A stretch of 64,000 bases of DNA from Rhodoluna sp. GTDB lineage: Bacteria > Actinomycetota > Actinomycetes > Actinomycetales > Microbacteriaceae. Location: positions 186,001-250,000 of the forward strand of contig JAHEBZ010000002.1 of the NCBI GenBank assembly GCA_024641985.1. Reading direction: 5' to 3'. Below are positions 41,021-49,026 of the stretch, piece by piece. Made by a program: the position numbers and the translations under genes. The first letter of the stretch is position 1. Each line of letters begins with the position of its first letter. Below the pieces are notes generated by a model. The model did no database searches. It saw nothing but the letters and a program-made list of their open reading frames with translations, and was not told the DNA's origin.

Positions 41021-42004
41021 TTACTTGCGCACGTGGAATGGTTGAATGGCATCGTCGGGAATCTGCCCAAAGCGACCATACTGGAAATCTTCCATCGCCT
41101 GAATCACGCCTGCTTTGTCGTTCATGACAAACGGGCCATAGGCCACAACCTGTTCGCGAATGGGTCGACCACCAATTAGGAATATCTCGAGTGCGTTGTG
41201 GCGAGAGTCTTGAACATTGTTGGCGGTGATGACGATTCGATCGCCCTCTCCAAAAACGGCTAGAGAGCCTGTTGAAATGCGTGCAGTCTTGCCGCCTTGA
41301 CTTTCTTCGCCCACAGTTCCACTGCCGGCTAGCGTGTAGGCGAGGGCATTGAACATCGGATCCCAAGGGATAGATACTGAGGCGCCTGGAGCCAATGTGA
41401 TGTGCGCAACAGTCATAGGTGTCTGAGACTTACCGGGGCCTGTGTGGCCACCGATGAGTCCGGCGAGTATGCGAATCAACGCACCGCCATCCTGACTCGA
41501 AAGCAGCTTCACATCTTGACCCTCTAGGTTTTGATAGGCGGGGTCTATCATTTTTTTCGCTGCCGGAAGATTGATCCAGAGCTGGATGCCGTGAAAGATG
41601 CCGCCAGACATCACCAAAGCTTCTGGGGGAGTCTCGATGTGTAGCACGCCGGCGCCGGCTGTCATATATTGGGTAGCGCCATCCTGAATTATGCCGCCAC
41701 CGCCATGATTGTCTTGGTGCTGAAACGTGCCGTCAATCATGTAGGTAAAAGTTTCGAAGCCGCGATGTGGGTGCCAAGCGGTTCCTTTAGGTTCGAGCGG
41801 TGCGTATTCAACTTCACCCATTTGGTCCATGTGAATGAACGGGTCAAGGTCGGCATACGGCACACCTGCAAATGCGCGGGTAACTGGGAATCCTTCGCCC
41901 TCGTAAGCCTGAGGGCCTCGAGTAACCGACTTTACTAAACGGGCGCGCCCGGTTGCAGGCTCGAGCTTCGGAAGGTTCAGTGTGTCCGTGGTTACGGCTG
42001 GCAT
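41021..42004 (-). CDS. Pirin-family protein (second, divergent paralogue)
   Basis: This 327-residue pirin shows AFAGVPYADLDPFIHMDQMG, WHPHRGFETFTYMIDGTFQHQDN (metal-binding His/Glu), YMTAGAGVLHIETPPE and LQLWINLP-like GIQLWINLPAAKKM. It differs clearly from the neighbouring pirin in length and in its C-terminal cupin and belongs to the more widespread actinobacterial pirin type. The ATG at 42004 is chosen because AGGAGA stands 5 bases upstream; the open frame continues to 42436 but would cover lemA antisense and has no family match. It is divergent from lemA. Confidence 0.92.
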   Translation of the reverse strand: MPAVTTDTLNLPKLEPATGRARLVKSVTRGPQAYEGEGFPVTRAFAGVPYADLDPFIHMDQMGEVEYAPLEPKGTAWHPHRGFETFTYMIDGTFQHQDNHGGGGIIQDGATQYMTAGAGVLHIETPPEALVMSGGIFHGIQLWINLPAAKKMIDPAYQNLEGQDVKLLSSQDGGALIRILAGLIGGHTGPGKSQTPMTVAHITLAPGASVSIPWDPMFNALAYTLAGSGTVGEESQGGKTARISTGSLAVFGEGDRIVITANNVQDSRHNALEIFLIGGRPIREQVVAYGPFVMNDKAGVIQAMEDFQYGRFGQIPDDAIQPFHVRK

Positions 42005-42071
42005 GATTTCTCCTGGTTTGAATGAAGCGCAACAATGAAAGTAAAGGGGGTATTGACTAATACTATTCCCG

Positions 42072-42083
42072 GAATGATCATTC
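42072..42083. promoter_or_regulatory. 12-bp perfect palindrome between pirin and lemA
   Basis: GAATGATCATTC is its own reverse complement and sits in the 135-bp divergent gap, between the pirin start (42004) and the lemA -10 (42128-42133). It is a candidate operator for a dimeric repressor; no partner can be named. Confidence 0.35.
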
Positions 42084-42139
42084 ATGAGAGTTTGCTGAGA
42101 ACTGCGTGAGTTTGGCCACGGCCGATTTACCATTGATGC

Positions 42140-42709
42140 ATGGACATCACACTTATTGTCATCATCGCTATCGTTGCGATTATCGGTATCTTTCTCTGGT
42201 CTACCTACAACGGTCTCGTGACCTTGAATGTGCGCGTTGATGAGGCCTGGAGCGACATCACAGTTCAGCTCAAACGTCGTGCCGATCTGATTCCGAACCT
42301 CATTGAAACCGTTAAGGGATATGCAACCCACGAGCGCGAAGTGTTCGAGAACGTCACCAAGGCTCGCGCCGCTACGGTTTCGCCAGAAGTCATGGCACAC
42401 CCCGCTTCGGCCGCGGTCGCCGAAGACGGCTTCCACTCAGCAATGAAGAGCCTTTTCGCGGTTGCAGAGGCCTACCCTCAGTTGCAGGCAAACCAAAACT
42501 TCCTTAGCCTTCAAGCCGAGCTAACCGACACCGAAGACAAGATCATGGCTGCTCGTCGTTTTTACAACGGTGGCGTTCGTGAGTTAAACACAAAGATCAA
42601 GCAGTTCCCGCAGGTTCTGTTCGTGAAGGGTCTAGGTTTTGTGGCTCGCGAATTCTTCGAGGTTGCCGACCCTGCTGCAATTTCTGAACCTCCATCAGTC
42701 AAGTTTTAA
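42140..42709 (+). CDS. lemA: LemA family protein
   Basis: This 189-residue LemA protein has one N-terminal membrane helix (about 2-22) and a long helical-bundle domain with NVRVDEAWSDITVQLKRRADLIPNLIETVKGYA (about 33-65), the family signature, and RRFYNGGVRELNTKI near the end. The function is unclear. The following gene encodes an HtpX-like M48 protease, a frequent pairing that suggests joint envelope quality control. TACCAT lies exactly six bases before the ATG, suggesting a leaderless mRNA. Confidence 0.94.
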   Translation: MDITLIVIIAIVAIIGIFLWSTYNGLVTLNVRVDEAWSDITVQLKRRADLIPNLIETVKGYATHEREVFENVTKARAATVSPEVMAHPASAAVAEDGFHSAMKSLFAVAEAYPQLQANQNFLSLQAELTDTEDKIMAARRFYNGGVRELNTKIKQFPQVLFVKGLGFVAREFFEVADPAAISEPPSVKF

Positions 42710-42717
42710 GGGCATAA

Positions 42718-43605
42718 ATGTATTCGGCAATTGCCGCCAATAAACGCAACACTGTTTTCATCATCCTCGGGTTTGTGTTGCTCTTGGGGGGCTTGGCTTA
42801 TTGGTGGGGTCAGGCCTCTGGCAACGGTTCAAGCGCAATTTTCATTATTGGCTTCGTGTTGCTCTATGCGTTATTCCAATATTTCGTAGCCGCCTCGATG
42901 GCGGTTGCCATGAGCGGTGCAGTTCCAATTGAGAAGGCCGATAACCCAAGGCTTTGGCGCATTGTCGAAAATTTGGCCATCACCGAGGGCATGCCAATGC
43001 CAAAGGTTTATGTGATCCCAGATGAGGCCCCGAATGCTTTTGCAACCGGGCGCGATCCGAAACATGCAATTGTGGCGGCCACTACCGGCTTGCTTGCAAT
43101 CATGGATGACAAAGAGCTCGAAGGCGTTATGGCTCACGAGTTGGGGCACGTAAAGAACTATGACATTAGAGTTACCACCATCGTTTTTGGCTTGGTAAGC
43201 GCGGTCGGTGTTCTTGCCGATATGGCAATTCGTGCAGCTTTCTTCTCGGGTGGCGGCAATCGAAAAGACGATAACGGTTTTGGTGCCGCGCTGATTGTTA
43301 TCGGCATCGCAGCCAGCATTGTTGCCTGGCTCATCGGCCCGCTGATCAGTGCCGCCGTTTCACGCCAACGCGAATATCTTGCCGATGCATCTGGCGCACA
43401 CACAACGCGCTACCCCGAGGGGTTAGCAAGTGCTTTAGAAAAGCTGGCAACCTATGGTCGCCCGATGCGCAGGGCCAGTTCATCTATGGCCCACATGTAT
43501 ATCAACGACCCAATTAAGCCAGGTGTGGTTGAGCGCTTGTTTTCAACTCACCCGCCACTGCCAAAGCGCATCGAGCGCCTACGCGCCATCGGCGGCAAGT
43601 TTTAG
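42718..43605 (+). CDS. htpX: HtpX-like M48 zinc metalloprotease
   Basis: This 295-residue inner-membrane protease has two N-terminal membrane helices (about 14-31 and 37-60). The zinc-binding HELGH motif sits at about 140-144 (AHELGHVKN), a further hydrophobic hairpin at about 150-220, and the third zinc ligand region is REYLADASGAHTTRYP. Members degrade misfolded membrane proteins. It follows lemA by 8 bp in one operon and converges on ycaQ with a 3-bp gap. Confidence 0.94.
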   Translation: MYSAIAANKRNTVFIILGFVLLLGGLAYWWGQASGNGSSAIFIIGFVLLYALFQYFVAASMAVAMSGAVPIEKADNPRLWRIVENLAITEGMPMPKVYVIPDEAPNAFATGRDPKHAIVAATTGLLAIMDDKELEGVMAHELGHVKNYDIRVTTIVFGLVSAVGVLADMAIRAAFFSGGGNRKDDNGFGAALIVIGIAASIVAWLIGPLISAAVSRQREYLADASGAHTTRYPEGLASALEKLATYGRPMRRASSSMAHMYINDPIKPGVVERLFSTHPPLPKRIERLRAIGGKF

Positions 43606-43608
43606 CCG

Positions 43609-44877
43609 CTAAGGCTTAAGCTCGTCGCTTAGCGCGGCGGCTAGGTTGCCCTTGGGCGAAACAACAATTTCGCCAAGCCCCTGCCAATTTGCTGCCTCGC
43701 CCAGATGTTGGCCAAGCGTCGCAGCAAGTGAAGCAACCTGTGCGGGTTTTAGGTGCGGCTCGTGCCAACTTGCCTGCACAAGCAACTGCCCACTCTTGCG
43801 ATCACTTTTTAGGTCGACTCGACCCAGCAGATCGCCGTTGTGAAGCAGCGGCAAGGTGTAGTAGCCGTAGACCCTTTTGGGTTCGGGTGTATAAATTTCG
43901 ATCTTGTAATCAAATCCAAACAATCGAAGCGCCCTATCTCTATTGCGAGTTAGCGGGTCGAACGGGCTAAGCAGAGTTGTGTGATTTGGCGCAGTCAGCC
44001 GTCCGGCCGAAAACTCCGCAAACCAATCAGCGTGCGCATATGCGGGATCCTTCCAGCCAGCCACGCTCACTTCGATCAAAGTGCCAGCAGCAACCAGCTC
44101 GGCAACGCGAGGCGCAACCCGATCAATTTTTAGGCGCACAAAGTCGGCAAGATCTTTCACTGTTGCCACACCATCGGTTTTGGCGGCACGCGCAATCAGG
44201 GTGCGCAGGTCACTTTCATAGTCTGGTTGTGGTTCAAGCATTCGCACCAAGGTTTCGCCCGTCAGAACCTGCTCGGCCAGGGCATAACGCCTGCTAAATG
44301 AATCGCGCCCAGCCGAAACAACCTCGCCAATCAGAAACATGCGTTCAAGGCAAGTCTTTACATCGCTCCAGCCCCACCAGTTGCCCTTGCGTTTATTTTG
44401 ATCGTGTTCAATTTGGGCAATCGTTAGTGGGCCTTTGCTCCTCAGTTCCGCACGAATCCAATCCAGCAGTTCACCGTGTTCGGCTTGCACGGCAATCCAA
44501 CTCTTAGATGAATAGCGGCGATCATCAGTGCCGAAACGATACCAATCCATTCGAAAACGATGCAATGGAAGGTCTTCGGTTCGAATCCAAGCGGCTTCAT
44601 GGGCCCAATATTCGATCAGGGTAGCCTGTGTCTGGGTTTCGGTCAGTGGTTTTGTTGCCCCATCGAGGCTGCCCTTGTCATATGAGCCCAGGCGCGAGAA
44701 GATCGGCATGTAGTGAGCTCTTTCGAACACGTTTACCGAGTCAAGTTGCAGCAAACCAAGCTGATCGAAAATGTTGAACGGGCCGGCTTGGCGAATCGCT
44801 TTGGTTGGTTTAGCGGCCAGCCCCTGAGCATTCAAAACCAAGCTTTTGGCTTCGGCCAAACTCAACTGTTCAGGCAT
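43609..44877 (-). CDS. ycaQ: YcaQ/AlkX-family winged-helix DNA glycosylase
   Basis: This 422-residue protein of the HTH_42 superfamily acts on interstrand crosslinks or bulky alkylated bases in known members (E. coli YcaQ, Streptomyces AlkZ). The catalytic QxD-type motif is visible in GLLQLDSVNVFERAHY (about 36-51). Tandem winged-helix parts, IEYWAHEAAWI, the WWGWSDVKTCLERMFLIGEV segment and TLLSPFDPLTRNRDRAL near the C-terminus are typical. It begins at ATG 44877 with a GAAGGGG site, divergent from ilvA. Confidence 0.9.
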   Translation of the reverse strand: MPEQLSLAEAKSLVLNAQGLAAKPTKAIRQAGPFNIFDQLGLLQLDSVNVFERAHYMPIFSRLGSYDKGSLDGATKPLTETQTQATLIEYWAHEAAWIRTEDLPLHRFRMDWYRFGTDDRRYSSKSWIAVQAEHGELLDWIRAELRSKGPLTIAQIEHDQNKRKGNWWGWSDVKTCLERMFLIGEVVSAGRDSFSRRYALAEQVLTGETLVRMLEPQPDYESDLRTLIARAAKTDGVATVKDLADFVRLKIDRVAPRVAELVAAGTLIEVSVAGWKDPAYAHADWFAEFSAGRLTAPNHTTLLSPFDPLTRNRDRALRLFGFDYKIEIYTPEPKRVYGYYTLPLLHNGDLLGRVDLKSDRKSGQLLVQASWHEPHLKPAQVASLAATLGQHLGEAANWQGLGEIVVSPKGNLAAALSDELKP

Positions 44878-44932
44878 CGATGCCCCTTCTCAAACTAGAC
44901 TTCTACCAGCATAGAAACTAGTGAGGTATGAA

Positions 44933-46177
44933 ATGGCACAAACGGCTCCGGTTGTTGCCCCAACTCTTGAAGAGTTTGAGTCGGCGCACATCAACGTGGC
45001 TCAGGTTGCTATTCAAACTCCGGTTTTGCATAGCCACTATCTCAGCCAATTAATTGGTCAAGAGGTTTTTCTAAAGTGCGAAAACTTGCAGCGAACCGGC
45101 GCTTATAAGCTTCGAGGCGCTTTCAATCGCATGTCAAAGCTAACTGCTGCCGAGCGCAAAAAAGGTGTTGTGGCGGCCAGTGCCGGCAATCATGCGCAAG
45201 GCGTGGCTCTTGCCGCCAAGAAACTCGGAATCAAGGCAACCATCTTTATGCCAGTTGGGGCATCCTTGCCCAAGTTTCAGGCAACCCAAAACTATGGCGC
45301 ATCGGTTGTTCTTGAGGGTGCCGTGTTTGCCGAGACACTCAAGGCGGCTCAAGAATATGCCGCTAAAAAAGGCGCAATCTTCATCCCGCCATACGACAAC
45401 ATCGATGTAGTTACGGGCCAGGGCACCGTTGGTCTCGAAATTATTGATCAGGTTCCCAATGTTCAGACCATCCTGGTGGCCATCGGCGGCGGCGGGTTGG
45501 CTGCCGGTGTGGCGGTGGCGGCAAAACTTAAGGCTGCTAAGCAAGGGCGCAAAATCAATGTGATTGGCGTTCAATCTGAAAACGCGGCTTCTTATGTGCC
45601 TTCGATCAAAAGCGGCAAGCCCGTCGAAATCTCTACTAAGCGCACGATTGCCGATGGCATCGCGGTGGCCAAGCCGGGTCGAATTCCGTTCGAGCTAATC
45701 GAAAAATATCTCGACAAGGTTGTTACCGTGAGCGAAGACGAAATTGCTAAGGCATTGGTGGTGGTGCTAGAGCGGTCGAAGCAGGTCGTTGAACCAGCGG
45801 GAGTTGTTGCGGTTGCGGCGCTCATGTCGGGTGCGGTGAAGCCAAAGGGCGTGACCGTTGCCGTTCTATCTGGTGGCAACATCGACCCGCTATTGATGCA
45901 GAAAATTATTGGCTATGGCCTGGCTGCTTCAGAGCGCTACACAACCATTTCTGTCATGCTTCCAGATCGCCCTGGCCAGCTTGTGAAGACCGCTCAGGCG
46001 ATCGCAGCGGCTCAAGGCAACGTGGTTGAGGTTTTGCATACTCGCCACGGCGAAGGCCTAGAGATTGGCGAAGTGGAACTTCGTTTGTCGGTAGAAACCA
46101 TGGGTCATGAACACCGAGACCGAGTAATTCAGGCCCTCAAAGATGCCGGGCTTAAGCCTCGAATTGCAGCTGGCTAG
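44933..46177 (+). CDS. ilvA: Threonine ammonia-lyase
   Basis: This PLP enzyme deaminates threonine to 2-oxobutyrate, the first step to isoleucine, or acts catabolically. The PLP lysine is in RTGAYKLRGAFNRM (Lys59), the phosphate-binding loop is ASAGNHAQG and AIGGGGLAAGVAV follows. The C-terminal 85 residues are one ACT-like domain (YTTISVMLPDRPGQLVK), so it is of the shorter type seen in Actinobacteria, not the E. coli IlvA with two ACT-like modules. I use the ATG at 44933, preceded by GAGG; a GTG 12 bases upstream is possible. It converges on greA with a 2-bp gap. Confidence 0.94.
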   Translation: MAQTAPVVAPTLEEFESAHINVAQVAIQTPVLHSHYLSQLIGQEVFLKCENLQRTGAYKLRGAFNRMSKLTAAERKKGVVAASAGNHAQGVALAAKKLGIKATIFMPVGASLPKFQATQNYGASVVLEGAVFAETLKAAQEYAAKKGAIFIPPYDNIDVVTGQGTVGLEIIDQVPNVQTILVAIGGGGLAAGVAVAAKLKAAKQGRKINVIGVQSENAASYVPSIKSGKPVEISTKRTIADGIAVAKPGRIPFELIEKYLDKVVTVSEDEIAKALVVVLERSKQVVEPAGVVAVAALMSGAVKPKGVTVAVLSGGNIDPLLMQKIIGYGLAASERYTTISVMLPDRPGQLVKTAQAIAAAQGNVVEVLHTRHGEGLEIGEVELRLSVETMGHEHRDRVIQALKDAGLKPRIAAG

Positions 46178-46179
46178 GT

Positions 46180-46668
46180 TTAGCCTTCGAAGTTTTTCAC
46201 ATCGATAATTTTGATTGCGCGTTCTTTGCCGTTTGGTGCAAAGAAGCTAACTTCATCGCCAATCTTTGAGCCCATGATGGCCTGGCCAATCGGGCTGTCG
46301 GGGCTATAAACATCGATGTCTGTGCCCTCGGCGATTTCGGCGCTGCCAAGCAAAAACTGCATCTCAGAGCCGTTCATTGTCAATGAAACCACTGTGCCCT
46401 GTTCAACGACGCCATGTGATTCTTTGGCTTCGCCAACCACTGCGCTGGCCAAAATGTTCTCGAGGCGCGCAGCGCGAGCCTCGATTTTGCCCTGCTCTTC
46501 TTTTGCCGCGTGGTAGCCGCCGTTTTCTTTGAGGTCTCCCTCTTCGCGAGCCTCTTGAATTTTTCGTGAGATGTCTGCTCGGGCAACTGTTAGCAAATAT
46601 TCGAGCTCGCTCGCGAGTCGGTCGTATGCAGCTTGGGTTAGCCAAGTTGCTTCAGGGGTTTCAGCCAT
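46180..46668 (-). CDS. greA: Transcription elongation factor GreA
   Basis: GreA stimulates cleavage of backtracked RNA in RNA polymerase. The 162-residue protein has an N-terminal antiparallel coiled coil (about 8-75) with the acidic tip in EAREEGDLKENGGYHAAKEEQ, the position of the catalytic Asp/Glu, and a C-terminal FKBP-like domain (about 85-158; YSPDSPIGQAIMGSKIGDEV). It follows DUF4307 by 12 bp on the same strand, as in Rv1081c-Rv1080c. Confidence 0.97.
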   Translation of the reverse strand: MAETPEATWLTQAAYDRLASELEYLLTVARADISRKIQEAREEGDLKENGGYHAAKEEQGKIEARAARLENILASAVVGEAKESHGVVEQGTVVSLTMNGSEMQFLLGSAEIAEGTDIDVYSPDSPIGQAIMGSKIGDEVSFFAPNGKERAIKIIDVKNFEG

Positions 46669-46680
46669 AATTCTTCTAGT

Positions 46681-47082
46681 TTATTTGAACCAGCATTTGT
46701 CTAGTGAACCACTCACGCCTAATTTGCTCGTGTTCACTTTGATTTCTATGTCGCCACTAAATTTGGCCGGCAAGGTTATTTCGCGATAACCAACCACCGC
46801 ATAGCCCTCATTTAAGACCTGAACCGCGCAAGTGGCTGGCCTGTCAATGCCTTGCGGGCTCTCAACGTGAACCCGAATCGTTGCCTGTTGATCAAAAACG
46901 ATTGTGTAGCCGAGAGTCTGGGTTTTGAAGCCTGTCTCGGAGGCTGTTATCGATGAGATTGCCCAGATTAGAAACAGCAAAAGCAATGCGCTGCCGAGCG
47001 CGATCACAATCAGCCGGCGGCGCTTCTCGCTGTGTGGCTTAGTGCCATAGCGGTCTTGCATCAGTTTCGATTGGTTTGTCAT
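46681..47082 (-). CDS. DUF4307 family membrane protein
   Basis: This protein of about 133 residues is of the actinobacterial DUF4307 family: DRYGTKPHSEKRRR at the N-terminus, one membrane helix (about 25-46), then a small extracytoplasmic beta domain with AVQVLNEGYAVVGYREITLP, which is the most conserved part. The function is unknown. TAGCCT (complement of 47090-47095) stands seven bases before the ATG at 47082; a GTG at 47085 is the alternative. greA follows. In many Actinobacteria the mycothiol conjugate amidase gene mca is nearby; it is not present here. Confidence 0.9.
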   Translation of the reverse strand: MTNQSKLMQDRYGTKPHSEKRRRLIVIALGSALLLLFLIWAISSITASETGFKTQTLGYTIVFDQQATIRVHVESPQGIDRPATCAVQVLNEGYAVVGYREITLPAKFSGDIEIKVNTSKLGVSGSLDKCWFK

Positions 47083-47107
47083 CACTAAAAGGCTACATAC
47101 TTAAAGC

Positions 47108-47446
47108 ATGCAAATTTGGCTTTCAGCTCTCCTCGCAGCAACTCCGGTTCCCTCAAGCACCCCAGACCCTGCCGAAACTTTCTATAGCCCCGGCACCATT
47201 GGGTTCATCGCAACCTTTGGCGTTACCGCTGGCGCAATTGTATTGATTTTCGACATGGTGCGACGAGTGCGTCGAGTTCGTTACCGTGCCGAAATTTCGG
47301 CCAAGCTTGAGGCTGAATCGGCCGCGGCAAATTCAGAGGTTTCGAATCTGTCAGCGCAGGCAAAGCCTGCTGAGAAGGCAAAGGCAGCCAGCAAGCCTAA
47401 GCCACAGCGCCCGGCGCCACCGGCAAAGCCTAAGCGCCAAGATTAA
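47108..47446 (+). CDS. Small membrane protein with Ala/Lys/Pro-rich tail
   Basis: This 112-residue protein has an extracellular or signal-like N-terminus (to about 30), one clear membrane helix (about 31-49), a basic stop-transfer region (RRVRRVRYR) and a disordered Ala/Lys/Pro tail ending PAKPKRQD. I do not know a named family; a similar small protein is commonly encoded beside DUF4307 in Microbacteriaceae. It is divergent from DUF4307 with 25 bp between starts. CATACT stands six bases before the ATG. It converges on trhA with a 5-bp gap. Confidence 0.72.
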   Translation: MQIWLSALLAATPVPSSTPDPAETFYSPGTIGFIATFGVTAGAIVLIFDMVRRVRRVRYRAEISAKLEAESAAANSEVSNLSAQAKPAEKAKAASKPKPQRPAPPAKPKRQD

Positions 47447-47451
47447 ACCCG

Positions 47452-48114
47452 CTAGCCCGTTATCGGGTTCAGCGAGATAAGCAGAATTCCTGTCCAGTGG
47501 CACATGAATGCCAGCACAGTAAACGTGTGAAATATTTCGTGAAATCCGAATTTGCCCGGAAACGGGTTGGGCCGCTTTAGCCCATAAACCACAGCACCAA
47601 GCGTGTAGCAAAGGCCACCAACCAAAATCAAAATCATCATGGTTGCGTTTGCGTTCATGAAATCTACGATGAAGGCCATTGCGCCCCAACCCATGCCCAC
47701 ATAAATCGGAACATATAGCCAGCGCGGTGCATTGATCCAGAAAACGCGGAAGCCGATTCCTAAGAGGGCCGTTCCCCAAATAACGGAAAGCAATAAAATC
47801 GCCTTTTCGCGCTCAAGGGCAAGCCAGGTGATCGGCGTGTAGCTGCCTGCAATGAGCAAAAAGATGTTGGCGTGGTCTATCCGTTTCAAAGCCATTTTGG
47901 CTTTCGGCTTCCAGTTGAAGCGGTGATATACGGCAGAGTTGCCGAACAAAAGTATCGAGCTCGCATAAAACACGGCCGCCGTCAGCTTGGCCGCCAATCC
48001 ATCGGCTACAACTATCAGCACAATTCCCGATGCAATTACCAGTGGCAAAACGCCAGCATGAATCCAACCCCTCCAGGTGGGTTTGGCATCTACTTCGGTG
48101 AACCATTCGCTCAT
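47452..48114 (-). CDS. trhA: PAQR/hemolysin III family membrane protein
   Basis: This 220-residue protein with seven predicted membrane helices is of the hemolysin III/TrhA family (PAQR superfamily). Visible are the conserved NSAVYHRFNW (Ser and His), IDHANIFLLIAGSYTPI and the C-terminal FGFHEIFHTFTVLAFMCHW (two His), which bind zinc in the superfamily. Bacterial members affect membrane fluidity. TAGAGT lies exactly six bases before its ATG. It is divergent from uppS, with 39 bp between the starts. Confidence 0.94.
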   Translation of the reverse strand: MSEWFTEVDAKPTWRGWIHAGVLPLVIASGIVLIVVADGLAAKLTAAVFYASSILLFGNSAVYHRFNWKPKAKMALKRIDHANIFLLIAGSYTPITWLALEREKAILLLSVIWGTALLGIGFRVFWINAPRWLYVPIYVGMGWGAMAFIVDFMNANATMMILILVGGLCYTLGAVVYGLKRPNPFPGKFGFHEIFHTFTVLAFMCHWTGILLISLNPITG

Positions 48115-48153
48115 ATGAAAACTCTACGCCTCCACCTGAAGTAGCCTTGGCGT

Positions 48154-48915
48154 GTGCGCAATTTGATTTATCGAATCTATGAGCGGTCGCTCGAGCGGGG
48201 GCTCGTGCCGCAAGACCTGCCTCGCCATGTTGGCGTGATTCTTGATGGCAACCGGCGTTGGGCCGAACGCCAAGGCGGTGCAAAGGCAAGCCACGGGCAT
48301 GCGGTAGGTGCCAAAAAGACTCTCGAATTTTTGGGTTGGTGCAACGATCTCGGAATCAAAGTAGTAACCCTCTATCTGCTTTCGACCGATAATCTCAAAG
48401 GTCGAGAATCCGAAGAGCTCGGTGAGCTGCAAGACATCATTGCTGGGTTGGCAGCCGATATCGCGTCGCTTGGCACATACAAGATTCGAATGGTGGGTGA
48501 CAAAAGCGCGCTGCCGGCGGCAATGGCTGCAGCGATGGTTGATGCCGAAATGGCAACCGAACAGGTTGCAGGCATGCAGGTGAACCTGGCCGTGGCCTAT
48601 GGTGGCCGCAAAGAGATCGCCGATGCGATGCGATCGATCTTGAAGCATCACGCCAACGAGGGAACCAGCATTGATGACCTTGCTGAACTGCTAGACCCCG
48701 ATTTGATTACCGAACATCTTTATACATCGGGGCAACCAGACCCAGATTTGGTGATTCGCACCAGCGGTGAACAGCGCCTGTCGGGGTTCTTGCTTTGGCA
48801 GAGCGCTCAGTCAGAGTTCTATTTCGAAGAGGCCCTTTGGCCCGATTTTAGGCGCGTCGACTTTTTGCGTGCAATTCGCGCATTCGAGTCGCGTCATCGC
48901 CGTTTTGGCAAATAG
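48154..48915 (+). CDS. uppS: Isoprenyl (cis-prenyl) diphosphate synthase
   Basis: This cis-prenyltransferase makes the polyprenyl diphosphate lipid carrier, or its short precursor as Rv1086 does. The 253-residue protein has the magnesium-binding VGVILDGNRRWAERQG (Asp31), GHAVGAKKTLEFL, LYLLSTDNLKGRESE, the IRTSGEQRLSGFLLWQS diphosphate motif and the EFYFEEALWPDF end. The start is GTG with TAGCCT exactly six bases upstream, a leaderless arrangement. Whether it makes long or short chains cannot be told. Confidence 0.93.
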   Translation: MRNLIYRIYERSLERGLVPQDLPRHVGVILDGNRRWAERQGGAKASHGHAVGAKKTLEFLGWCNDLGIKVVTLYLLSTDNLKGRESEELGELQDIIAGLAADIASLGTYKIRMVGDKSALPAAMAAAMVDAEMATEQVAGMQVNLAVAYGGRKEIADAMRSILKHHANEGTSIDDLAELLDPDLITEHLYTSGQPDPDLVIRTSGEQRLSGFLLWQSAQSEFYFEEALWPDFRRVDFLRAIRAFESRHRRFGK

Positions 48916-49026
48916 ATAACGAGCAGATTAACGCTCGATAACATAACCTGCTTTCGGGCGTGTCTAGTTGCAATTGAGCTAATCTGCAGGCGTAATCTCG
49001 CATCAAGCCTCAACAAAGGAGCTTCG

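Noticed and set aside
42005-42436. 144-residue N-terminal extension of the second pirin
   Set aside because: It would cover the lemA promoter and start antisense; the ATG at 42004 has a good AGGAGA site and the normal family N-terminus.
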